From DASRJX01 sp035649235 (GTDB lineage Bacteria > Acidobacteriota > Polarisedimenticolia > Gp22-AA2), in NCBI GenBank assembly GCA_035649235.1, contig DASRJX010000061.1, positions 1-21,946 on the forward strand: 21,946 bases of DNA, read 5' to 3'. How positions within the stretch are numbered: position 1 is the stretch's first letter; every line of letters begins with the position of its first letter. This document shows, piece by piece, positions 1-5,966 of this stretch. The position numbers and the translations under genes are program-made. A model generated the notes under the pieces. It did no database searches, was not told where the DNA came from, and saw only the letters and a program-made list of their open reading frames with translations.

Positions 1-1937
1 AGCCGCCAGACCTTCTCCAGGAAGCGGAAGCACCCCTCGACTCCCTTGTCGTTCCACTCCAGGTCCTTCTCCGGCGGGGCGGCGAACAGGGTGAACAGCC
101 GCGTCGTGTCGGCGCCATAGCGCCGGATCAGATCGTCCGGATCCACGACGTTGCCGCGCGACTTCGACATCGCGACACCGTCCCGCAGCACCATCCCCTG
201 GCACAACAGCCGCGCGACCGGCTCGTCGAGGCGCACCAGCCCCAGGTCCCGCATCACCCGGGTGAAGAACCGGCAGTAGATCAGGTGGAGGTGCGCCTGA
301 TTGATGCCGCCGATGTAGAGATCGATCGGGAACCACGCCGCCACCCGGTCGGAGTCGAACGGCGCCTTCTCGCCGCGCGGGTCGCAGTACCGATAGAAGT
401 ACCAGGACGAGTCGATGAAGGTGTCCATCGTGTCCGTCTCGCGCCGGCCCTCTCCGCCGCAGCGCGGGCAGGAGACCCGGAGGAAGGCCTCCGACTGGGC
501 GAGAGGGGAGCCGCCGTGGCCCGTCAGCGGGACATCCTCCGGAAGCAGGACGGGAAGATCGCGGTCCGGGACCGGGACGACGCCGCACCGATCGCAGTAG
601 ATGACCGGGATCGGCGTCCCCCAGTAGCGCTGCCGGGAGATCCCCCAGTCGAGAAGACGGTACTGGACGCTCCGTTGCGCGAAGCCACCCGCTTCGCCGT
701 CGCGCCCCATCGCCTCGCGCGCCTCGGCCGACCCCAGCGCGGAGTATGAACCGGAGCCGACCAGCACCCCGTCCTGGGTCATCGCGGCTCGGGGCGCTCC
801 CTGCGATGTGGGTTCCCCCGGCTTCACGATCACCGCCCGGATCGGCAGCCGGTACCGCGTCGCGAACTCGAAGTCGCGCTCGTCGTGCGCCGGCACCGCC
901 ATGATCGCCCCCGTGCCGTACCCCATCAGGACGAAGTTCCCGGCGAACAGCGGCAGGGACTCGCCACTGAACGGGTTCCTGACCTTGAGTCCGGTCTCGA
1001 CGCCCTCCTTCTCCAGGGCCGCATTCTCCGGCGCCGCGTCGCGGGCCTTGGCCGTGCGCGTCCGGAAGGCGGTCACCCGCTCCGACTCCGCGCTGCCGGG
1101 CCGGAGCCGCGCCAGGATCGGATGCTCGGGCGCCACGACGCAGAAGGTGGCGCCGTAGATGGTGTCGAGGCGCGTGGTGAAGATCTCCAGCGCCTCCCCG
1201 GTCGCGCGCCCGTCCGCGTCCAGCAGCGGGAAGAGGACCTTGGCGCCGGCGCTCCGGCCGATCCAGTTGCGTTGGATCGTGCGCACCGCCTCCGGCCATT
1301 CCGTGAGGCGATCCAGGCCCTCGAGCAGCTGTTCGCTGTAAGCCGAGATGCGCAGGAACCACTGCTCCAGATCGCGCCGTCCGACGACCGACTCGCAGCG
1401 CCAGCAGCGCCCGCCCTCGACCTGCTCGTTGGCCAGGACGGTCTTGCACGTGTCGCACCAGTTGACCTCCCTCCGGCTGCGATAGGCAAGTCCCCGCTCC
1501 AGCAGGCGCAGGAAGAGCCACTGATTCCAGCGGTAGTAGTCGGGCTGGTGGGCCGCGATCTCGCGTGCCCAGTCGTACGAGAAGCCCAGGCGCCGGAGCT
1601 GCTCCCGCATCGTCTTTATGTTCTCGTGGGTCCACTTCGAGGGATGGATGCCGTGCTTGATGGCGGCGTTCTCCGCCGGCATGCCGAAGGAGTCCCAGCC
1701 CATCGGATGGAGGACGAGGTCGCCGCGCATGTGCTTGAAACGGGCCACAGCGTCGCCGATCGAGTAGTTGCGCACGTGGCCCATGTGGAGGCGCCCCGAG
1801 GGGTACGGCAGCATCTCGAGGCAGTAGTACTTCCGGGCCGCCGGACGCTCCGGCGCCGTGAAGGCGCCCTCCAGCCGCCAGCGCTCCTGCCATTTCCGCT
1901 CGATCGCTTCGAACTGGTCGCGATACTCGCCCGGCAT
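1..1937 (-). CDS. leuS: Leucyl-tRNA synthetase, N-terminal ~645 residues (3' end outside window)
   Basis: This class Ia aminoacyl-tRNA synthetase charges tRNA-Leu with leucine in the cytoplasm. The minus-strand translation begins MPGEYRDQFEAIERKWQERW, followed by the HIGH-type motif HMGH at residues 51-54 inside PYPSGRLHMGHVRNY. Cysteine pairs near CDTC and CWRC, the inserted editing domain (GTGAIMAVPAHDERD) and a second Cys pair follow. The KMSKS-type loop reads AMSKS at residues 589-593, followed by RGN, so the first lysine of the signature is alanine. Bacterial LeuRS is usually about 810-870 residues, so some 200 C-terminal residues lie beyond position 1. The ATG at 1937 is preceded by CCCCCTCCT with no Shine-Dalgarno match. 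It is the only start that gives the usual short N-terminus. It is transcribed away from the polysaccharide locus and is probably functionally unrelated. Identification is very secure. Confidence 0.97.
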   Translation of the reverse strand, partial: MPGEYRDQFEAIERKWQERWRLEGAFTAPERPAARKYYCLEMLPYPSGRLHMGHVRNYSIGDAVARFKHMRGDLVLHPMGWDSFGMPAENAAIKHGIHPSKWTHENIKTMREQLRRLGFSYDWAREIAAHQPDYYRWNQWLFLRLLERGLAYRSRREVNWCDTCKTVLANEQVEGGRCWRCESVVGRRDLEQWFLRISAYSEQLLEGLDRLTEWPEAVRTIQRNWIGRSAGAKVLFPLLDADGRATGEALEIFTTRLDTIYGATFCVVAPEHPILARLRPGSAESERVTAFRTRTAKARDAAPENAALEKEGVETGLKVRNPFSGESLPLFAGNFVLMGYGTGAIMAVPAHDERDFEFATRYRLPIRAVIVKPGEPTSQGAPRAAMTQDGVLVGSGSYSALGSAEAREAMGRDGEAGGFAQRSVQYRLLDWGISRQRYWGTPIPVIYCDRCGVVPVPDRDLPVLLPEDVPLTGHGGSPLAQSEAFLRVSCPRCGGEGRRETDTMDTFIDSSWYFYRYCDPRGEKAPFDSDRVAAWFPIDLYIGGINQAHLHLIYCRFFTRVMRDLGLVRLDEPVARLLCQGMVLRDGVAMSKSRGNVVDPDDLIRRYGADTTRLFTLFAAPPEKDLEWNDKGVEGCFRFLEKVWR

Positions 1938-1946
1938 AGGAGGGGG

Positions 1947-1955
1947 ATTCTACCA
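1947..1955 (-). promoter_or_regulatory. Candidate extended -10 promoter of leuS, near-leaderless
   Basis: On the minus strand the sequence TGGTAGAAT occupies 1955-1947. It is an extended -10 element (TGn plus TAGAAT, 5 of 6 to consensus), and only 9 bases separate it from the leuS ATG at 1937. A start site 6-8 bases downstream of the -10 would leave a leader of about 1-3 bases, in keeping with the absence of a Shine-Dalgarno. No good -35 is visible. This is inference from consensus matching. Confidence 0.4.
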
Positions 1956-2029
1956 AACGGGCCGGCGCCCGCCGTCTCCCGAGGGGTGAGTTTCACGATT
2001 GTAAGCCGCGCCGGACGGCCGAGCCCCGC

Positions 2030-2057
2030 TTGCGAGTTTGTCATCAGAACCTATATT
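2030..2057 (+). promoter_or_regulatory. Candidate sigma70-type promoter for the plus-strand operon
   Basis: TTGCGA at 2030-2035 (4 of 6 to TTGACA) and TATATT at 2052-2057 (5 of 6 to TATAAT) are separated by 16 bases, in a short AT-richer island of a very GC-rich window. The expected start site near 2064 would give a leader of about 30 bases to the GTG at 2096. It lies in the only sizeable intergenic region upstream of the long co-directional gene run, so it may drive the whole unit. Confidence 0.45.
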
Positions 2058-2082
2058 CGCTCCGCCCGCACGAGGGGACCTT

Positions 2083-2091
2083 GGGGAGGAG
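2083..2091 (+). promoter_or_regulatory. Ribosome binding site deciding the GTG start at 2096
   Basis: GGGGAGGAG is purine-rich, and the GGGGAGG core is 6 bases upstream of GTG 2096. The nearby ATG at 2092 is in another frame. The in-frame TTG at 2030 overlaps the proposed -35 box, so GTG 2096 is the preferred start. Confidence 0.55.
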
Positions 2092-2095
2092 ATGC

Positions 2096-3241
2096 GTGGG
2101 GTCGAGAGATGCCTTCGCCGCGGCGCGGCACGACGACCAGCCGGGCCTGCTGCCGGCCGATCCGGTCCTCCTCCTGGCCTCCCCGCGACCGCTCGTCTGG
2201 GCCCTGCCGGAGGCGCTGCGCGAGGCGGACGGGAGACCCGAGAGGCGGCTCCTCGATCGCCTGATCCACCACCGCGTGGACGGCCTCGCCTGGCGGGCCA
2301 TCGCGTCCCTGCCCAAGGAGGGGATCGAACCGTGGCTGCGGGCCACGCTCAGGCGCCGTCACGAACAGCGCGCGGCGGCCACGCTGGCCCAGGGGCTCGC
2401 CCTGTGCGAGACGCTCGAGCGACTCGACCGGATGGGGATCCCGGTGGCCGTGATGCGGGGCCTGCGCGCCATCGAGTGGATCTATAAGGATGCCGGCGCG
2501 CGGCCCTTCGAGGATCACGATCTTCTGATCCGCCCCCAGGACGACTCCGGCGCGCGGTCCGTCCTGGCGGCCCTGGGGTACGTCGAAGCGGCCCCGGGCC
2601 TCTTCCGCCGCGCCACGGTGTCGATCGACCTGCACACCGACCCGATCGGCGGGCGGCGGCGCCCGAGCCGCGCTCGTCTGTTTCCGATCGACGTCCCGGC
2701 GCTGTTCCAGGACGCCCGGCCGGGATGGGTCGCGGGCGGCCCGGCGCTCCTCCTGACTCCGGAGGACGACGTCCTCCTCCTGGCCCTGCATCTCGTCAAG
2801 CACTCTTTCGACAGGCTCATCCGCACCGCCGACCTGGCGCACCTCGTGGCGGATCGCGGCACGGAGCTCTGCTGGGAGGCGGTGCGCGAGAAGGCGGAGC
2901 GCTCCCGCGCCCTGCGGATCGTGGGCCTGGCCCTGGCTGCGTCCGAGTCGCTTGGGGTGGCGGTGCCGTCCGCCGTGCGGCTGGCGGAGCCAGAGAGCTG
3001 GATCGAAGCCCTGCTGTTGCGGAAGGCTCAGGAGCTGCGCCCCCTGCCCTATGGCGGTGAACTGCTCATGGCTCTGGGGGCCCGGAGCCTCCGGGATCGT
3101 CTGCGATTCCTGATCGACGCCTTGGCCCCGCGCGGCGAGGCGCCCGCGGCCGGACGCAGGCCGGCCGACCTGCCGCGCCGTGCGGTCGTGCTGCTGAACG
3201 GTGCTATGCGCCAGATGCGCGAGAGGAGGCGGGCACGATGA
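2096..3241 (+). CDS. Nucleotidyltransferase family protein (NTP_transf_5-like)
   Basis: The 381-residue protein resembles the uncharacterised nucleotidyltransferase family PF14907. In the usual order it shows GIPVAVMRGL (114-123), an acidic pair in RPFEDHDLLIRPQDD (Asp140 and Asp142, the D-x-D metal-binding position), ARSVLAALGY (153-162) and a third carboxylate in SIDLHTD (176-182). The helical segment PEDDVLLLALHLVKHSF (222-238) is typical of the family. The expected chemistry is nucleotidyl transfer, but the substrate is unknown. Such genes are known to travel with HprK-related kinases and PqqD-like proteins in exopolysaccharide and RiPP loci, as here. It is the first gene of the plus-strand unit, and its TGA overlaps the next ATG (ATGA at 3238). 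The start is GTG 2096, chosen on the upstream GGGGAGGAG. The first 110 residues are not recognised. Confidence 0.8.
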   Translation: MGSRDAFAAARHDDQPGLLPADPVLLLASPRPLVWALPEALREADGRPERRLLDRLIHHRVDGLAWRAIASLPKEGIEPWLRATLRRRHEQRAAATLAQGLALCETLERLDRMGIPVAVMRGLRAIEWIYKDAGARPFEDHDLLIRPQDDSGARSVLAALGYVEAAPGLFRRATVSIDLHTDPIGGRRRPSRARLFPIDVPALFQDARPGWVAGGPALLLTPEDDVLLLALHLVKHSFDRLIRTADLAHLVADRGTELCWEAVREKAERSRALRIVGLALAASESLGVAVPSAVRLAEPESWIEALLLRKAQELRPLPYGGELLMALGARSLRDRLRFLIDALAPRGEAPAAGRRPADLPRRAVVLLNGAMRQMRERRRAR

Positions 3242-3546
3242 GGCAGGGAACCGACGCGACGGAGATCTATCGGCCCTCCCCCGACGTCGTATTTCGCAAC
3301 ATCGCCGGCGAGCACCTCCTGGTGCCGGTGCGCACCGGCCTGGCGCACATCGACTACCTCTACACTACCGACGAGGTCGGCTCCTTCATCCTCTCCCTGC
3401 TGGACGGCCGGCGGGACGTGGCGGACGTGTCGCGACAGGTGAGCGCCGAGTTCGAGGTGGACGAGGATCGCGCCCGCGCCGACGTCGCCGCCTACCTGTC
3501 CGACCTGCGCGAGGTCGGGCTCGTCCTCTTGGACTCTGCCTCGTGA
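3238..3546 (+). CDS. PqqD-family protein (RiPP recognition element-like)
   Basis: The 102-residue product has the PqqD fold pattern: a beta-rich N-terminus (SPDVVFRNIAGEHLLVPV, 14-31), a helix around DEVGSFILSLLDGRRDVADV (45-64; the L-x-G-x-R-x-V turn is typical) and a C-terminal helix AYLSDLREVGLVLL (85-98). PqqD proteins bind the leader of a precursor peptide and present it to a radical SAM partner, and a radical SAM gene follows directly. The start is unambiguous: AGGAGG at 3224-3229 lies 8 bases before ATG 3238, which overlaps the upstream stop as ATGA. Its own TGA overlaps the radical SAM GTG (GTGA at 3543), so the two are translationally coupled. PqqD homologues also occur in exopolysaccharide loci with HprK-related kinases, where their role is unproven. 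Confidence 0.88.
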   Translation: MRQGTDATEIYRPSPDVVFRNIAGEHLLVPVRTGLAHIDYLYTTDEVGSFILSLLDGRRDVADVSRQVSAEFEVDEDRARADVAAYLSDLREVGLVLLDSAS

Positions 3547-4871
3547 TCCCCTCCGAGAACGTTCCCTACGGCGTCTTCGGAACCCAGGTCCGGCGGGCGT
3601 GCGGCGACGCCCGCGTGCCGCTCAACGGCTCCTTCGAGCTGACGTTCCGGTGCAACCTCCGCTGCGTCCACTGCTACGTCCCGGACTACTCGGGCGACGG
3701 GGAACTCTCCACGGACGAGGCGTGCCGCATCCTGAGCGAGGCGGCGGAGGAAGGATGCCTCTGGATGCTGTTGACCGGCGGGGAGGTTCTCAGCCGCTCC
3801 GACTTCCCCGCCATCTACCGGCACGCGAAGCGTCTGGGGCTGCTCGTGACCGTGTTCACCAACGGCACCCTCCTGGACGAGCGGACGGCAGACCTGTTCG
3901 CCGAGTACCCGCCGTTCGGCCTCGAGATCACGCTCTACGGCCTCTCCGACGACACCTATGAGCGGACGACCGGATTCCCCGGCCGCTTCACGCGCGTCCG
4001 CCGCGCGGTGGAACTGGCCGTCGGCCGCAGGCTGCGGCTGACCCTCAAGGCGGTGGCGATGGAGCCGCTCGTCGACGAGATTCCGCGCATGCAGGCCTGG
4101 GCCGAAGAGCTCGGCGTGCCGTTCCGCTACGACGGCATGATCCACGCCCGCCTCGACGGCTCGATGGCGCCGGCCGCCGCACGCTCGACGCCCGAGCGGC
4201 AGGTGGCGTGGGACGCCACCGACCCGAAGCGGCTGGCCGACTGGCTGCGCTTCTATCGCGACTACGTCAAGCCGCAGGGCTCGAGCCGGTACCTGATGTC
4301 GTGCGGCGCCGGCGTGCAGGCGTTTCACGTCGACCCGAAGGGGACCCTGCTCTCCTGCGAGGCGCTGCCGCTCGACGGTTACGATCTCAAGGGCGGATCG
4401 TTCCGCGAGGGATGGAGCGGCATCGTCGGCGCGGTGCGCCGCCGCCTGGCGGGGTCGGCCAACGTGTGCTCCGGCTGCGAGATCAAGGCCCTGTGCGATC
4501 GCTGTCCTGCCAGCGCGCTCCTGGAAACGGGCAGCCCGGACGGCTGGATCCCGCACGCCTGCGAGGTGACGCACCGACGGGCGGCTCTCCTGGAAGCCGA
4601 GATGGGCGATAGCGATCGGGCGGAGCGCTACCTCGCCCAAGCCCGCCGGGTCGCCTCGGGCTGGGTCCCGCCAGGGGCGATCCTCCCCCGCTCCACGACT
4701 TTGGCGCGCCACGGATCCCAAGCCACTGCCTGCGCCGGCGGCGGGTGCGCCGCCGGCGGCTGCGCCCGGACCGAGACGGGCCGGGATGGCCCTCTCCTGC
4801 GCATCGAGGTTCCCGATCGACACCCACGACCCGGCCCCCTGGCCGCGGCTTCCGCGGAGGTTCAGGAATGA
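3543..4871 (+). CDS. Radical SAM/SPASM peptide-modifying enzyme
   Basis: The 442-residue protein carries the radical SAM motif CNLRCVHC (Cys37, Cys41, Cys44) that binds the 4Fe-4S cluster, followed by the SAM-contacting GGE (79-81). The SPASM region has seven cysteines: Cys254-x12-Gly-x4-Cys272, then Cys309-x2-Cys312-x5-Cys318-x2-Cys321, then Cys340. This is nearly the canonical arrangement and should hold two auxiliary clusters. SPASM enzymes typically install thioether or carbon-carbon links in ribosomal peptides. The preceding PqqD gene and following small Cys peptide make that the likely role. After SPASM there is an unusual extension of about 90 residues with a Gly/Ala/Cys tract (CAGGGCAAGGC, 397-407). 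The start is GTG 3543, overlapping the pqqD-like stop. The stop overlaps the peptide ATG (ATGA at 4868). The substrate is inferred, not shown. Confidence 0.93.
   Translation: MIPSENVPYGVFGTQVRRACGDARVPLNGSFELTFRCNLRCVHCYVPDYSGDGELSTDEACRILSEAAEEGCLWMLLTGGEVLSRSDFPAIYRHAKRLGLLVTVFTNGTLLDERTADLFAEYPPFGLEITLYGLSDDTYERTTGFPGRFTRVRRAVELAVGRRLRLTLKAVAMEPLVDEIPRMQAWAEELGVPFRYDGMIHARLDGSMAPAAARSTPERQVAWDATDPKRLADWLRFYRDYVKPQGSSRYLMSCGAGVQAFHVDPKGTLLSCEALPLDGYDLKGGSFREGWSGIVGAVRRRLAGSANVCSGCEIKALCDRCPASALLETGSPDGWIPHACEVTHRRAALLEAEMGDSDRAERYLAQARRVASGWVPPGAILPRSTTLARHGSQATACAGGGCAAGGCARTETGRDGPLLRIEVPDRHPRPGPLAAASAEVQE
4733..4758. repeat. Perfect 10-bp inverted repeat inside the radical SAM gene
   Basis: The arms CGCCGGCGGC (4733-4742) and its exact complement (4749-4758) flank a 6-base loop. 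It lies within the codons of the Gly/Ala/Cys tract, about 110 bases before the peptide start. It has no T-run after it, so it is not an intrinsic terminator. It could fold strongly in mRNA, but GC-rich coding DNA produces such palindromes easily. Confidence 0.6.
4856..4860 (+). promoter_or_regulatory. Ribosome binding site of the precursor-like peptide
   Basis: GGAGG sits 7 bases upstream of ATG 4868, an ideal spacing. It decides in favour of the 63-residue peptide over longer in-frame versions starting further upstream inside the radical SAM gene. Confidence 0.7.
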
Positions 4872-5059
4872 CACGCGACGCTTCGATCCCGGATCCCACC
4901 GGCCGACGGCCGTACCAGTCGCCGCAGCTGCGGCGCGTCAGCCTCGTCCCCGACGAGGCTGTGCTCGCCTCCTGCAAGAACGCCTCGACCCAGGGCCCGC
5001 AGGGCGCCTCCCTCAAGTGCACCGGCGCGCCGGCGCTCTGCTCGCACAATGGCTCCTGA
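4868..5059 (+). CDS. Small three-cysteine peptide, probable RiPP precursor
   Basis: This 63-residue product has a polar N-terminal half with RRPYQSPQLRRVSLVPDEAV (residues 13-32), then a probable core beginning near ASCK. Its cysteines are at 36, 51 and 58, and the rest is small residues (Gly, Ala, Ser, Thr, Pro), ending HNGS. The Y-x-x-P-x-L-x-x-V-x-L-x-P-x-E/D-A-V-L-x-x-C-K pattern resembles, from memory and unverified, short hypothetical proteins next to radical SAM and PqqD genes. There is no signal peptide. Start evidence is strong: GGAGG 7 bases upstream and an ATGA overlap with the radical SAM stop. Its 3' end overlaps the kinase start by 11 bases. The position between modifying enzymes, the size and the leader/core asymmetry support a precursor role. 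No double-glycine cleavage site is seen, so the core boundary is unknown. Confidence 0.72.
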   Translation: MTRDASIPDPTGRRPYQSPQLRRVSLVPDEAVLASCKNASTQGPQGASLKCTGAPALCSHNGS

Positions 5060-5966
5060 CTCGCGGCGCCCCCTGATCCTCGAGATCGCTCGCATCGGGC
5101 TGGAGGTGCGCTCGGCGGCGCCGGAGATCGCTCTGGTCACCGACGCCGCCCACGAACCGTTCCTCAAGGACGGGGCGGGCGACGACTGCGCCTCCATCGT
5201 CCTGGCGCCCGCCGGCGTGCTCCGGCAGACCCGCCGCCCCGGCAAGACGCTGTTCGACACCGGGGCCGTCTGGCGCCTGGAGGACGTCGACGGAGGACAT
5301 CACCTGCTGACGCTGCGCTCACCTCTGTACGGAGCCGATCCATACCTTCAGGTGGAGTTCGACCCGAGCTACGCCACGGGACAAGGGGAGACTCTGGACG
5401 GCGGTCCGCACCTCTCGGGAGGGACGATGCACCCTTTTGTCTATCCCTTCGACGAGGTGGTCTTCCTCGCCCGCCTGGCGCAGTCGCGCGGCGTGCTGGT
5501 GCACGCCTGCGGTATCACCTACCGGGGCCGGGGAATCCTCCTGCTCGGCACCTCCGGCGCCGGCAAGAGCACCTCCGCCCGTCTCTGGAGCGAAAGGCCC
5601 CTGACGCAGATCCTCTCGGATGATCGGATCGTCATCCGCCCGCACGGCGACACCTACCGCATCTTCGGCACCCCGTGGCACGGCGACGCCGACTGCGAGT
5701 CGCCCGGCTCGGCGCCGCTGCACGCGGTCTTCATCCTGGAGCAGGCGCCGCGCAACCGCATCGTCGAGATGAAGTCCTCGCAGGCGGTGGCGCAGATGAT
5801 GGTGCGCGCCTTCCCGGCGATGTGGGACCAGAAGGGCCTCGAGTTCGCGGTGCGGTTCCTGTCGACCATGGCCACGCAGGTGCCCGTGCGCCGGCTGCAG
5901 TTCCTGCCCGATGGATCGTCGGTCGATTGCGTCCTCGAAGCGCTCGGGGAGGCGGACGCGCCGTGA
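5049..5966 (+). CDS. HprK-related (HPr kinase C-terminal fold) serine kinase
   Basis: The 305-residue protein has a P-loop GTSGAGKST (167-175) preceded by GVLVHACG (148-155). It is followed by the acidic LSDDR motif (189-193) and GTPWHGDAD (207-215). This is the order seen in HPr kinase/PEP-carboxykinase-like proteins of the HprK-related group. Such kinases phosphorylate serine hydroxyls. Relatives in lasso-peptide loci phosphorylate the precursor's C-terminal serine, and others sit in exosortase/exopolysaccharide loci beside PqqD and nucleotidyltransferase genes, as here. The N-terminal 150 residues are beta-rich and not identifiable. The start is ATG 5049, inside the peptide gene (11-base overlap) with only a weak ribosome site, so expression is probably coupled to the peptide. 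The stop overlaps the next GTG. The target is unknown; the adjacent peptide, which ends in Ser, is the obvious candidate. Confidence 0.85.
   Translation: MAPDSRRPLILEIARIGLEVRSAAPEIALVTDAAHEPFLKDGAGDDCASIVLAPAGVLRQTRRPGKTLFDTGAVWRLEDVDGGHHLLTLRSPLYGADPYLQVEFDPSYATGQGETLDGGPHLSGGTMHPFVYPFDEVVFLARLAQSRGVLVHACGITYRGRGILLLGTSGAGKSTSARLWSERPLTQILSDDRIVIRPHGDTYRIFGTPWHGDADCESPGSAPLHAVFILEQAPRNRIVEMKSSQAVAQMMVRAFPAMWDQKGLEFAVRFLSTMATQVPVRRLQFLPDGSSVDCVLEALGEADAP

Noticed and set aside
2030..2095. TTG start at 2030 for the nucleotidyltransferase-family gene
   Set aside because: It coincides with the proposed -35 box and has no ribosome site; GTG 2096 has GGGGAGGAG upstream.
4733..4758. Intrinsic terminator between the radical SAM and peptide genes
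   Set aside because: The hairpin is perfect but has no T-run after it and lies inside an intact coding sequence.
4745..4867. Longer version of the Cys peptide starting within the radical SAM gene
   Set aside because: The added residues are an out-of-frame reading of the enzyme tail. GGAGG at ideal spacing and the ATGA overlap place the start at 4868.
3492..4874. 460-codon minus-strand frame opposite the radical SAM gene
   Set aside because: It is complementary to a gene with complete radical SAM and SPASM motifs. The antisense product has no domain and is compositionally biased.
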